From: Aliiglaciecola lipolytica
GTDB taxonomy: Bacteria > Pseudomonadota > Gammaproteobacteria > Enterobacterales > Alteromonadaceae
Reading direction: 5' to 3'
Assembly: GCF_018860635.1 (NCBI RefSeq)
Contig: NZ_JAHKPT010000004.1
Span: forward strand, 248,001 to 312,000
DNA length: 64,000 nt
Part shown: positions 52,989 to 61,918 of the stretch, piece after piece
Layout: every line of letters starts with the position of its first letter
Numbering within the stretch: the first letter of the stretch is position 1
Program-made: the position numbers and the translations under genes
Notes under the pieces: model-generated
Told to the model about the DNA's origin: nothing
The model's database searches: none
What the model saw: only the letters and a program-made list of their open reading frames with translations

Positions 52989-55386
52989 GTGTTTTTCCTC
53001 CTGAAATGGGTAGCGTAAAATAAAAAACGGTCCCGTATGGTTTATTATCTTTGAACATTAAGTGTCCACCATGTTCTTCAATAATTGATTTGGAAATTGA
53101 CAACCCAATCCCCATTCCATTCTTTTTGGTTGTGCTAAATGGCGTATAAAGTTCGTCTTTTAACTTTTGAGATAAACCACACCCTGTATCTTCTATCGAA
53201 ATCTGAAACGTGTTTGCTTCGCTTTGAGACGCTCTAATTGTTAATACATTACCATTTTTAAAGTCAATTGCTTGCATTGATTCCATGGCGTTTCGCAATA
53301 AATTCAGTATCACTTGTTGGATCTGTACTCGGTCAACAAAGACAGCAACATGCTGGTCACCCGTTTCTACCTGAATCAATATTTCATGTAAGCGTGAAAT
53401 AGGTTCAATTAATTTTATGACCTCTTCGATTAATATATTGCTATCAACCGCTTCTTTTTGACTATCGCCTTTTCTAGTCATTATTTGCACACGCTCCAAA
53501 ACACTGCCAGCACGAAGTGATTGTTGAGTTAATTTATCTAATAACTCAGGGAGCATTTCGAAATTTTGTTTTTCGCACATATTTTTAGCAGTTGCTGAAA
53601 ATAATGCTATTGCGGTCAGTGGTTGATTAATTTCATGGGCAACTGCAACGGCCATTTCCCCTAACGCATTTAAGCGATCAAAGTGAGCTAATTGTTCGGT
53701 TAATCGACGAGTTTTATCTTCTGAAGCTATTTGCTCGGTAATATCTCGAATTAAACCAACAAATACTCTGCCCTCGGGATTAACAATTTCACTGACCGAT
53801 AAATGAATAGGAAACATTGAACCATCTTTGCGCTTGGCCGTTAACACACGTCCAGTTCCAATAATATGAGTTTCATTTGTTTCTAAGTACTTAGCTAAGT
53901 ACTGATCATGTTGCTCACTTTGACGCTGAGGCATTAAAATTTTTACGTTTTTGTCTTTGATTTCTTTAAAAGAGTAGCCAAACATCTTGAGGGCAGCTTT
54001 ATTGAAACTTTTTATATTGCCCTTTTGGTCGATGGTAATAACCGCCTCAACCACTGAATTAACAATTGCCTCAGAAAATGCGTGGCTATGTATCAAGTCA
54101 GCTTGTGCTTGTTTAATAGAAGTTATATCGGTTATGAACCCCTCCAATATAAAGTCTTCTGTTAAATGGGAACGTACCGGCTCTCCTCTTTCCCAAACAT
54201 ACTTAATTTCATTGTTTTTTGTCACTATCCGATATTCAAATTCAAAGCGTCGTTGTTGCTTTACTGCCTTGTCGACTAATTTCACAATCCGTTCATAGTC
54301 ATCGGGATGAATGATTTGTCCCCAAATAATGCTATCTCTTGCGAATTCATCTTTAGAATATCCAGTTAATTCTTCACATTCCTCGTTTACCAATATTATT
54401 GGCCATCCTTTTTCGTTAAAGGATTGATATGCCATCCCTGGTAACATTTTTAAAAAATGTTCAGTTTTTTTACGATCATCCTTTATGTATTTTTCTTTTC
54501 TGCGTGACAGCAAAACAGCATAAAAAGCAAGTGCCACAAAAAAGCTGAGCAGTACACCGAGCAAGGTTAAAATTTTGATTATTCGATAATGTTTGTGGGC
54601 TAAAAACTCATTGGTAGGTGCAATATTGATTTGCCAATTTTGGCCTTCAAGTGTAAATGCTGCGTGTTTATTCCATCGAGTATCAATTAAATTACTAGTG
54701 AGTGTATTTGGATAGATACGTAGACCATCTACAGTCAACAGTATTTGATGGTCAGACAATAAATAAGAAGGCAGTACTTCTTTAAAATAGGTGTTAAAAA
54801 GAAACACGCTGCCGATAAAACCTTGTAATTGTTTTGTGCTGCCAAGACCTTTAAAAAACGGTGCGTATATTCCGAAACCGGATTTTCCATCCACTGAAGA
54901 AATAGGAATTGTGAATGCTGAATGAGTGCTATTTTGAGCTTTCACGGCTGCAGATAACGACGCTGAAACAGCATTTAAATCAATATTTAATGCTATTTCG
55001 TTCTGTTCAACGGGCAACACTTTTTTTACTTGAAAAGTACTGTCAACCCAGCTAATTGCTTGATAACCCTGTTGCGTATCATACAAAGTTTGTGCAATTA
55101 AATTCCAATCGGCATCGGATAAATTATTCGATATTTTGGATAGTTGAGCAAATTCTGTCAATGACACAATTCGTGTGTTTATATCTTCCTCTAACAATAT
55201 TTTAATTTTGTTAGCGGTAGTTTGAGTTACATTGTCGATATAAGCACGTTCTTGCGTCTCAATGTACAAAATTAGAAAAGCGATTAGTGCCGAAGTAACT
55301 GCGCCAGCGATAACCGCATAAATAAGAATAGCGATCTGTGGAGAAAAACTAATACGCCATTTGTTGGTGTTTATTTTCTTTTCCAT
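52981..55386 (-). CDS. CHASE-PAS-PAS histidine kinase, FixL-like with haem-pocket residues
   Basis: 801 residues. TM1 about 18-40, a periplasmic CHASE domain (about 41-268), TM2 about 269-293, PAS1 (about 309-425), PAS2 (about 435-553), then HisKA with His584 (AVAHEINQPLTAI) and a HATPase with NLLRNAMESM, DTGCGLS, GMGIGLSISKSI. PAS2 aligns with FixL: MPQRQSEQHDQYLAKYLE...THIIGTGR puts His493 at the FixL haem-ligand His200 position, with His507 and Arg513 at H214 and R220 (B. japonicum numbering, from memory). The kinase thus may sense O2 through haem and a second signal through CHASE. Coupled to the fixJ-like gene. Confidence 0.88.
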   Translation of the reverse strand: MEKKINTNKWRISFSPQIAILIYAVIAGAVTSALIAFLILYIETQERAYIDNVTQTTANKIKILLEEDINTRIVSLTEFAQLSKISNNLSDADWNLIAQTLYDTQQGYQAISWVDSTFQVKKVLPVEQNEIALNIDLNAVSASLSAAVKAQNSTHSAFTIPISSVDGKSGFGIYAPFFKGLGSTKQLQGFIGSVFLFNTYFKEVLPSYLLSDHQILLTVDGLRIYPNTLTSNLIDTRWNKHAAFTLEGQNWQINIAPTNEFLAHKHYRIIKILTLLGVLLSFFVALAFYAVLLSRRKEKYIKDDRKKTEHFLKMLPGMAYQSFNEKGWPIILVNEECEELTGYSKDEFARDSIIWGQIIHPDDYERIVKLVDKAVKQQRRFEFEYRIVTKNNEIKYVWERGEPVRSHLTEDFILEGFITDITSIKQAQADLIHSHAFSEAIVNSVVEAVITIDQKGNIKSFNKAALKMFGYSFKEIKDKNVKILMPQRQSEQHDQYLAKYLETNETHIIGTGRVLTAKRKDGSMFPIHLSVSEIVNPEGRVFVGLIRDITEQIASEDKTRRLTEQLAHFDRLNALGEMAVAVAHEINQPLTAIALFSATAKNMCEKQNFEMLPELLDKLTQQSLRAGSVLERVQIMTRKGDSQKEAVDSNILIEEVIKLIEPISRLHEILIQVETGDQHVAVFVDRVQIQQVILNLLRNAMESMQAIDFKNGNVLTIRASQSEANTFQISIEDTGCGLSQKLKDELYTPFSTTKKNGMGIGLSISKSIIEEHGGHLMFKDNKPYGTVFYFTLPISGGKTHD

Positions 55387-55561
55387 TTAAACATTGGCCT
55401 ATAAATACACTTACGAGTAAAAATTTAAAAACTTGTTATTGCTCCTTGCATGAGACCAGTTAAAGGAATGCAAATTAGCGTTTAGATATATTGATTGTAA
55501 TACCTTGTGTTGAATATTTTTCTTAGCCTTAAATGAGCGTAAAGCAAATTGTATTTTATCA

Positions 55562-55984
55562 CTAATCCATTAAAGTGTGTTTTTTTACCGATTCAGAACT
55601 AGGCACTTTCAACCCAAGATTTTCTAAATAAGACAAGGCATCGTTAAGATCATCAAATCGTTGCGGGGTAAATGATACGTCTTCGAAAAAGGGCATCAAC
55701 TCTTGTCCTTGGGTTGAAGATTTAGTAACCCAACTTTCACCGATTTGATTTCTTCGTTTCAAGGATATTTTACTTTTAAATGGAGATTCAAACACTTCTT
55801 GTGGCATCGTCCAATTAGTCATGTCGACGCATATCCCCCAATCACGGCCTTTTTTCTTTCCTGTTAATAGTGACAATTCACTAATATAAGAAAGATCAGC
55901 CTGAATGGTCCAAAGCCCTTTTAAAACAATAAAAAGAATATCTCCCATGGGAGTGATTTTAAAAGCGGCTGCATCATCACTCAT
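55562..55984 (-). CDS. Small STAS/SpoIIAA-like protein, function unknown
   Basis: 140 residues, soluble, no signal peptide. The pattern (FKITPMGDILFIVLKGLWTIQADLSYISELSLLTGKKKGRDWGICVDMTNWTMPQEVFESPFKSKISLKRRNQIGESW...) suggests the SpoIIAA/STAS-type alpha/beta fold seen in stand-alone signalling proteins. No phosphorylatable Ser/Thr site could be identified. It lies 175 bases upstream of the FixL-like kinase on the same strand, which may reflect shared regulation. The assignment is tentative. Confidence 0.65.
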   Translation of the reverse strand: MSDDAAAFKITPMGDILFIVLKGLWTIQADLSYISELSLLTGKKKGRDWGICVDMTNWTMPQEVFESPFKSKISLKRRNQIGESWVTKSSTQGQELMPFFEDVSFTPQRFDDLNDALSYLENLGLKVPSSESVKKHTLMD

Positions 55985-56439
55985 ATAATTACCTTAAAAG
56001 TCGTAAACCATTTGTGCAAATGTATATCTAAGCAGATGCTTAGTTTGAATACATTATAACGCTAATTAAGGTAAGTGATTGAAGTTTTTATAAAACTTTC
56101 TAATAAATGTAAGATTTCACCTTAATCAAATTTGTGCTCTAATATATTCAACTTAAATGACGTGCACCTAAAGATGCCAAACAATAGCAAATAGTTGGGC
56201 CCAACTGGTATAACGAGCTTTTCGCCCAAAAAAATAAACATTGGGATCACTACATTTATACAAAATCCATCTAAATAATGTATCCAATTTGATAGAGATA
56301 AAAATAGTTAAGGGTTAACACAAACATAACCCATCTGAACAATGTCTAAGTTATTACAATTAATTTATTTAATGCATCTTTATCTCTGAGTATATTATTT
56401 AATTAAATCTATCTATTACATATCTATTGTCGGAGTATT
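55985..56439. other. Divergent intergenic region before the KefC-like antiporter
   Basis: AT-rich, no gene. It contains the short inverted repeat GGGTTA/TAACCC at 56312-56332 and an FNR-like half match at 56289-56302 (right half degenerate). Promoters for both flanking genes should be here. Confidence 0.35.
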
Positions 56440-58014
56440 ATGGAATTCGCTTTCATCCTAGTAGCATTTTTATGCGGTTTAATTATGAAAATCATAGGTT
56501 TACCGCCATTGATTGGATTTTTGGTTGCTGGATTTAGCTTAAATTTTATGGGTTATGAACCTGATGCATCTCTAGATACATTAGCAAGCCTTGGCATTAC
56601 CCTAATGCTGTTTACTATAGGTCTTAAACTCAATATTAGAGATCTGATTAAATCAGAAGTATGGATGGGCAGCAGTTTACACATGATGCTTTGGGTACTC
56701 ATCGTCGCTTCGAGTTTTGTTTTCCTCACCGCATTAGGAATTGGATATTTTGCGGATATAAATATTGTAACCGGTGCTCTCATTGCTTTTTCACTTAGTT
56801 TTAGCAGCACGGTTTGTATTGTAAAAATACTAGAAGAAAGTGGTGAAATTCGGACAAGGCATGGAAAAGTCGCGATTGGTATTTTGGTTATGCAGGATAT
56901 TTTTGCGGTGATTTTCCTGGTAATTGCCACCGGTAAAATCCCTTCAATATGGGCGGTGTTATTGCTTCTATTATTATTAGCAAAACCAATTTGGTCATTG
57001 TTATTAGATAAAGCCGGTCACGGTGAGTTATTACCGTTAATGGGGTTTCTGATTGCAATTGGTGGTTATGAATTATTTGAATTAGTGGGACTTAAAGGCG
57101 ATCTTGGTGCGCTTATTCTTGGTATGTTGTTAGCTAATCAAGCAAAAGCCTCTGAATTATCTAAATCACTAATGAGTTTCAAAGATCTTTTTCTTATCGG
57201 CTTTTTCTTGTCAATCGGTTTCACCGCGTTACCCACATTAGAAATGTTGCTTACTGCATTATTACTATGCTGCCTCATTCCACTTAAATTCGGACTATTC
57301 TTCAGTATATTTACTCGTTTACGTCTACGAGCAAGAACTTCGTATTTAGCGAGTTTGGTATTGGCCAATTACAGTGAATTTGGACTTATCGTTGTTGCCT
57401 TATTAGTAAATGAAAATTTAGTCGAAAAGCACTGGTTGGTTGTACTAGCTTTGGCGGTGTCTATCTCTTTCCTTTTCACCGGTTTTGGTTATCGTTCTTC
57501 GCATCAACAGTACAACAGAATCAAACACAAACTTAAAAATTATGAACATCCGCAACGCTTAAAAGAAGATATTTATAACTTACCAGATAATGCACGTGTG
57601 CTTATCATTGGAATGGGCCGAGTCGGTAAAGGTGCGTATAAGGCATTGGAAAGCGTTATGAAAGAACAAGTTTGGGGAATGGATGCTGATCCAAATCGAA
57701 TACGCAAAATGCAAAAACAAGACATGCAAGTATTTGTTGGTGACGGTGAAGATGTAGATTTTTGGGAAAATTTCGATTTACGTCAAACCGATATCGTCAT
57801 GTTGGCGGTCCCATCAGTAGAAGATATTAGTAATATCACTCAACAACTTAGGAACGCTGATTATCAAGGAACAGTGGCATCCATTGCGCGCTATGAAGAT
57901 GAAATCGAATTACTCCAAAAAGCGGGGGCAGACAAAGTATTCAACTTCTTCACAGAGGCAGGTACGGGTTTCGCTGAAGAGAGCTTACAAATGTTATCCC
58001 TTTCCAGTAAGTAA
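56440..58014 (+). CDS. KefC-like CPA2 cation:proton antiporter with TrkA-N domain
   Basis: 524 residues. Membrane domain about 1-350 with IIGLPPLIGFLVAGFSLNFMGYEPD, LFTIGLKLNIRDLIKSEVW, FSLSFSSTVCIVKILEESGEIRTRHGKVAIGILVMQDIFAVIFLVIAT (the FSST motif of CPA2 proteins), and a C-terminal NAD-binding domain (NARVLIIGMGRVGKGAYKALESV, GMDADPNRIRKMQKQDMQVFVGDGEDVDFW). It likely exports K+ or other monovalent cations against protons; a YbaL/KefC-type. It is a different subgroup from the KefB-like protein 16 kb away. Start ATG 56440 with GGAG upstream. Followed by bacterioferritin genes. Confidence 0.9.
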   Translation: MEFAFILVAFLCGLIMKIIGLPPLIGFLVAGFSLNFMGYEPDASLDTLASLGITLMLFTIGLKLNIRDLIKSEVWMGSSLHMMLWVLIVASSFVFLTALGIGYFADINIVTGALIAFSLSFSSTVCIVKILEESGEIRTRHGKVAIGILVMQDIFAVIFLVIATGKIPSIWAVLLLLLLLAKPIWSLLLDKAGHGELLPLMGFLIAIGGYELFELVGLKGDLGALILGMLLANQAKASELSKSLMSFKDLFLIGFFLSIGFTALPTLEMLLTALLLCCLIPLKFGLFFSIFTRLRLRARTSYLASLVLANYSEFGLIVVALLVNENLVEKHWLVVLALAVSISFLFTGFGYRSSHQQYNRIKHKLKNYEHPQRLKEDIYNLPDNARVLIIGMGRVGKGAYKALESVMKEQVWGMDADPNRIRKMQKQDMQVFVGDGEDVDFWENFDLRQTDIVMLAVPSVEDISNITQQLRNADYQGTVASIARYEDEIELLQKAGADKVFNFFTEAGTGFAEESLQMLSLSSK

Positions 58015-58027
58015 TAAGGGAATCAAA

Positions 58028-58046
58028 AATGATAATTGTTAGCATT
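58028..58046 (+). promoter_or_regulatory. Putative Fur box upstream of the bacterioferritin genes
   Basis: The 7-1-7 type palindrome TGATAAT-T-GTTAGCA (58030-58044), extended to AATGATAATTGTTAGCATT, agrees with AATGATAATNATTATCATT at 16 of 18 positions. It lies 30 bases upstream of the -35 element, an unusual place for simple repression; Fur could act by antirepression, as reported for some ferritin genes. Confidence 0.5.
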
Positions 58047-58075
58047 GGGTATCCATTTGTTTTTTAAGGAAAATA

Positions 58076-58104
58076 TTACATTTCATGGATTGTTGGTCTA
58101 TACT
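58076..58104 (+). promoter_or_regulatory. Sigma-70-like promoter of the bacterioferritin operon
   Basis: TTACAT (58076-58081) and TATACT (58099-58104) separated by 17 bases, about 30 bases before the first ATG; the ribosome-binding site AGGAG is at 58121-58125. Confidence 0.65.
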
Positions 58105-58134
58105 TGCCACATACTGTTTTAGGAGAATTTTGAA

Positions 58135-58611
58135 ATGAAAGGTCAAGCCAATATATTAGCAGCTCTGAATGAGGTGCTAACCACTGAGCTTACGTCTATC
58201 AACCAATATTTTTTGCATGCGAGGATGTATAAAAATTGGGGATTAGAAAAACTGAATTCAGTTTGTTATAAAAAGTCTATAAAAGACATGAAACAAGCCG
58301 ACGAGTTAATTGAACGTATTTTGTTTCTAGAAGGTCTGCCTAACTTGCAAATGCTTGGAAAGCTATATATTGGTGAAGAAACCGTTGAAATGTTGCAGTG
58401 CGACAGTAAGTTTCAATTAGAACAAATTCCCAAGCTGAAAAATGTGATTGCTCTTTGCGAATCTGAACAAGATTACGTATCTCGCGATTTATTAGAAGAA
58501 ATATTGGAATATGAAGAAGCGCATTTGGATTGGTTAGAAACACAAGAATACCAAATTTCAGCGTTAGGTTTGGAAAATTACTTGCAAACGCAAGTGGGCT
58601 CGGGAGATTAA
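58135..58611 (+). CDS. bfr: Bacterioferritin subunit, haem-type with altered ferroxidase centre
   Basis: 158 residues, same length as E. coli Bfr, starting MKGQANILAALNEVLTTEL and containing INQYFLHARMYKNWGLEKLN, IERILFLEGLPNLQMLGKL, QDYVSRDLLEEIL. Haem ligand Met52 is kept. The ferroxidase centre is changed: Glu18, Glu127 and His130 remain, but Glu51 is Asp and His54 is Gln (YKKSIKDMKQAD). It probably forms the haem-bearing, poorly ferroxidase-active chain of a mixed 24-mer with the next gene product. Four bases separate the two genes, so one operon. Two-type bacterioferritins are known in Neisseria and Pseudomonas-like bacteria. Confidence 0.95.
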   Translation: MKGQANILAALNEVLTTELTSINQYFLHARMYKNWGLEKLNSVCYKKSIKDMKQADELIERILFLEGLPNLQMLGKLYIGEETVEMLQCDSKFQLEQIPKLKNVIALCESEQDYVSRDLLEEILEYEEAHLDWLETQEYQISALGLENYLQTQVGSGD

Positions 58612-58614
58612 GTT

Positions 58615-59082
58615 ATGAAAGGTAATCAAATAATAATAGATTCATTAAATGGCTTGCTAGCCTATGAATTGGCAGCAATGGATCAATACTTCATCCATTC
58701 TCAAATGTATGACGATTGGGGATTAACTAAACTTCATGAGCGTATTGCCCATGAATTTGATGATGAAAAGGGTCACGCCACTAAGCTAATTGAACGTATG
58801 TTATTTTTAGAAGGCACTCCCGACATGACAGTGCGTTCAGGATTCAAAGTCGGTAAAGACGTGCTTGAAATGTTGGAAAGTGATTTGCGCGTTGAATACA
58901 CGGTTACAGACGAACTAAAGAAAACAATCGCCCTGTGTGAAGCGGAAAAAGATTATGTGACCAGAGATATGCTAATGGTCTTATTAGAAGACACCGAAAT
59001 GGATCATGCACATTGGTTAGAACAACAAATAGGCCTAATCAAACGTCTTGGCTTACCTAACTACTTGCAGTCACAAATGTAA
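58615..59082 (+). CDS. bfr: Bacterioferritin subunit, ferroxidase-active, non-haem type
   Basis: 155 residues, starting MKGNQIIIDSLNGLLAYELAAMDQYFIHSQMYDDWGL. All ferroxidase ligands are conserved: Glu18, Glu51 and His54 (FDDEKGHA), and the C-terminal pair in LEDTEMDHAHWLE at the E127/H130 positions. Position 52 is Lys instead of the haem-binding Met, so this chain cannot form the bis-Met haem site. It is complementary to the preceding subunit (haem Met kept, ferroxidase residues lost). It stores iron as a ferric core; co-expression probably gives a hetero-oligomer. Confidence 0.95.
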   Translation: MKGNQIIIDSLNGLLAYELAAMDQYFIHSQMYDDWGLTKLHERIAHEFDDEKGHATKLIERMLFLEGTPDMTVRSGFKVGKDVLEMLESDLRVEYTVTDELKKTIALCEAEKDYVTRDMLMVLLEDTEMDHAHWLEQQIGLIKRLGLPNYLQSQM

Positions 59083-59094
59083 TTAGATCTCTAC

Positions 59095-59520
59095 TTAAGC
59101 ATGGGTTTGGAAGAATACTGAAACCGTTTTTAAATCACTGGTTTGTATATCTTCCAACTCTATGGTTAATTTCCATCTCATATTCGACTCACTACAAGCA
59201 CCAATAAACAACTCTGCATCTAAGTTCACTTGATTATTTAACTTGTCTATTCGACTTGTTTTCAAAAACAATGGGGTTTTACCCATATACATATTAGTAC
59301 CTTCAAGCCACCCTCGCCTAACCACGTAATGCGTATCGTAAATTATCGATAAATTAAGCATCTCTTCAATCTGAATAGGAAAGTCAGAAAAACTCACCTG
59401 CATTATTGAATCGTCTAATTCAATTCGACAGGACTGCGCTTCGAGATAACAAAGATTTTTAGTTAAAATTGAGTCTTTTTGATTATTTAATGAATAAACA
59501 ACGGAAAGAATCAAAATCAC
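59095..59520 (-). CDS. Hypothetical membrane-anchored protein next to ccoN
   Basis: 141 residues from GTG 59520. The frame is open further upstream and encodes LIKRTFPIIVVILILSVVYSLNN, a natural N-terminal TM anchor with positive flank, if initiation is at CTG 59550 (AGG nine bases before it); no ATG/GTG is available there. The soluble part (CYLEAQSCRIELDDSIMQVSFSDFPIQIEEMLNL, VRRGWLEGTNMYMGKTPLFLK) is beta-rich. No family recognised. It is divergent from ccoN with the oxidase promoter between them, so it may share oxygen control. Confidence 0.6.
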   Translation of the reverse strand: MILILSVVYSLNNQKDSILTKNLCYLEAQSCRIELDDSIMQVSFSDFPIQIEEMLNLSIIYDTHYVVRRGWLEGTNMYMGKTPLFLKTSRIDKLNNQVNLDAELFIGACSESNMRWKLTIELEDIQTSDLKTVSVFFQTHA

Positions 59521-59854
59521 AACTATAATAGGAAAGGTGCGTTTAATCAGAGTGTTGTGCCTATTAACTGTCTGTTTATGAGATTTATTGAAAGTCAGTT
59601 TGAATGATCACTACTATAAAAACAAGAAATGCTGAAAATCTATTGATTAAGATCAAGCTAATGGTGTTTATGCTATCTTTTTCAAAGCAAAAACTTTATG
59701 ATCCCGTCTGCAAAATCTAAGTTCCGAAGTGAATTCAGGGACTTAGTTAATGAAATGTAAAAACCGTGACAATAGTGTCACATACACATAACAAAACAAT
59801 ACAAAAATAGTTAATTATTTTTGTCATAAATAATGATGTGGAAGATCCATTGAT
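59521..59854. other. ccoN upstream regulatory region
   Basis: 334 bases between a small membrane-protein gene and ccoN. It holds the perfect FNR-type box at 59643-59656 and -10-like TATCTT at about 59674. No extra gene is seen. The leader from the box to the ATG is about 200 bases, longer than usual. Confidence 0.5.
59643..59656 (+). promoter_or_regulatory. Perfect FNR/Anr-type box upstream of ccoN
   Basis: TTGATTAAGATCAA matches TTGATNNNNATCAA at all ten defined positions; cbb3 operons are classic FNR/Anr targets. It is 199 bases before the ccoN ATG, with a possible -10 element 17 bases downstream of the box. Confidence 0.75.
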
Positions 59855-61300
59855 ATGAGCGTAGCCAGCCAAGTACATCCGGAATACAACTATAAAGTCG
59901 TTAGGCAGTTTGCCATAATGACTGTCGTATGGGGAATTATTGGGATGGCAGTAGGTGTGTTTATCGCAGCACAACTCTACTGGCCAGCCTTAAATTTTGA
60001 CATTCCTTACCTCACCTTTTCTCGATTGCGTCCTTTACACACTAATGCAGTTATATTTGCATTTGGTGGATGTGCGCTGTTTGCCACTTCTTATTATGTA
60101 GTGCAGCGAACATCACAAGCTAGGATATTCAGTGATAAGTTGGCCTCATTTACGTTTTGGGGATGGCAAGCGGTTATTGTTTCAGCGGCAATCACTCTTC
60201 CACTAGGTTTAACGACTACCAAAGAATACGCAGAATTAGAGTGGCCAATCGATATTTTAATCACTTTGGTTTGGGTGGCGTACATTATCAACTTCTTCGG
60301 TACTATAGTTATCCGAAAAGTTTCGCATATATATGTAGCTAACTGGTTCTTCGGCGCATTCATGTTAACCGTTGCGGTATTGCACATCGGTAACAGTATG
60401 GCTATACCAGTATCACTGTTTAAATCCTACTCGATTTACGCTGGTGCTGTAGATGCTATGATGCAGTGGTGGTATGGACATAACGCAGTAGGTTTCTTCT
60501 TAACCGCAGGTTTCTTGGGTATGATGTACTACTTCGTACCGAAACAAGCCGGCAGACCAGTATACTCTTATCGTCTGTCTGTTGTTCACTTCTGGGCACT
60601 TACCTCACTTTATATTTGGGCCGGTCCTCACCACTTACACTACACAGCATTGCCAGACTGGACACAGTCTCTTGGAATGGTAATGTCAATCATCCTATTT
60701 GTACCTTCTTGGGGTGGCATGATCAACGGTATTATGACGTTGTCAGGCGCTTGGCATAAGTTGCGTACCGACCCAATTTTACGCTTCTTAATTGTTTCCC
60801 TTTCATTCTACGGCATGTCGACTTTCGAAGGTCCGATGATGGCTATTAAAACAGTTAATGCCCTATCACATTATACGGATTGGACAATAGGACATGTTCA
60901 CTCTGGTGCGTTAGGCTGGGTAGCAATGGTTTCAATCGGTTCGATTTATCACCTTATCCCTGTGTTGTTTAATAAACCTGCTATGTATAGCGTTAAATGG
61001 ATTAACGTGCATTTTTGGTTAGCAACAATTGGCGTGGTGTTATACATAGTCGCTATGTGGATGTCAGGCGTATTGCAAGGTTTGATGTGGCGCGCGGTAA
61101 ACCCAGACGGCACTCTAACTTACAGTTTTGTTGAATCTCTACAAGCATCTAAGCCTTTCTATTTTGTTCGCTTTATTGGTGGTGTGTTCGTAGTAGCCGG
61201 TATGTTATTGATGGCATACAACGTTTACAAAACCGTACGTACACCTAATGAAGAGTTTTCTAAAGATCCTGAAAACTCACCTCAACCTCAAGCAGCATAA
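59855..61300 (+). CDS. ccoN: cbb3-type cytochrome c oxidase subunit I CcoN
   Basis: 481 residues, 12 TM helices. Catalytic haem-copper subunit: [13 protein letters not shown] (low-spin haem His), [26 protein letters not shown] (CuB His and cross-linked Tyr), [20 protein letters not shown] (two CuB His) and [21 protein letters not shown] (haem b3 and b ligands). With CcoO and CcoP it reduces O2 to water at very low oxygen while pumping protons. First gene of ccoNOQP; FNR-type box upstream. Confidence 0.98.
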   Translation: MSVASQVHPEYNYKVVRQFAIMTVVWGIIGMAVGVFIAAQLYWPALNFDIPYLTFSRLRPLHTNAVIFAFGGCALFATSYYVVQRTSQARIFSDKLASFTFWGWQAVIVSAAITLPLGLTTTKEYAELEWPIDILITLVWVAYIINFFGTIVIRKVSHIYVANWFFGAFMLTVAVLHIGNSMAIPVSLFKSYSIYAGAVDAMMQWWYGHNAVGFFLTAGFLGMMYYFVPKQAGRPVYSYRLSVVHFWALTSLYIWAGPHHLHYTALPDWTQSLGMVMSIILFVPSWGGMINGIMTLSGAWHKLRTDPILRFLIVSLSFYGMSTFEGPMMAIKTVNALSHYTDWTIGHVHSGALGWVAMVSIGSIYHLIPVLFNKPAMYSVKWINVHFWLATIGVVLYIVAMWMSGVLQGLMWRAVNPDGTLTYSFVESLQASKPFYFVRFIGGVFVVAGMLLMAYNVYKTVRTPNEEFSKDPENSPQPQAA

Positions 61301-61311
61301 GGAGATTTGAG

Positions 61312-61917
61312 ATGAAGAACGTTCACGAGCTGGTTGAGAAGAATATTGGATTGATGGCGATATTTATTCTAATAGCGATTAGTTTTGGTGCCATGGTTGA
61401 AATTACACCACTAATGTTCCAACAACAAACAATGGAAAAAGTAGAAGGTCTTAAGCCTTACACTGCTTTGCAAATGGAAGGTCGAGATATTTATATTCGC
61501 GAGGGTTGTGTTGGTTGTCATAGCCAGATGATTCGTCCATTTAGAGCAGAAACAGAACGCTACGGACACTACTCTGTCGCAGGTGAATCAGTTTGGGAAC
61601 ACCCATTTTTATGGGGTTCAAAACGAACTGGTCCTGACTTGGCAAGAGTCGGCGGTCGTTACAGTGATGATTGGCACCGCGTTCACCTTCTTAATCCTAG
61701 AGACGTAGTACCTGAATCCAATATGCCTGGTTTCCCTTGGTTAGCTGAAAATACACTTGACGGCAAATTAATTGAGAAAAAACTTCGTGTATTTAAAGAC
61801 TTTGGAGTGCCTTATAGCGAGGAAGAAATCGCTGGCGCAAAAGAAGCAGTACAAGGTAAAACAGAGATGGAGGCTTTAATTGCCTACCTACAATCTCTTG
61901 GAACGGCGCTGAAATAG
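61312..61917 (+). CDS. ccoO: cbb3-type cytochrome c oxidase subunit II CcoO (mono-haem c)
   Basis: 201 residues. N-terminal TM anchor ([21 protein letters not shown]), then the haem c site [24 protein letters not shown] (CxxCH) and the axial-Met region [10 protein letters not shown]. Shuttles electrons from CcoP to CcoN in the periplasm. Its stop is one base before the ccoQ ATG. Ribosome-binding site AAGGAG before the start. Confidence 0.97.
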   Translation: MKNVHELVEKNIGLMAIFILIAISFGAMVEITPLMFQQQTMEKVEGLKPYTALQMEGRDIYIREGCVGCHSQMIRPFRAETERYGHYSVAGESVWEHPFLWGSKRTGPDLARVGGRYSDDWHRVHLLNPRDVVPESNMPGFPWLAENTLDGKLIEKKLRVFKDFGVPYSEEEIAGAKEAVQGKTEMEALIAYLQSLGTALK

Positions 61918-61918
61918 T

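Noticed and set aside
56289-56302. FNR-like box before the KefC-like gene
   Set aside because: Left half TTGAT is perfect, but the right half is ATAAA instead of ATCAA; such partial matches are common in AT-rich DNA.
58135-59082. Recent tandem duplication of bacterioferritin
   Set aside because: The two chains differ at many positions and in active-site residues, so this is an old two-subunit arrangement, not a fresh repeat.
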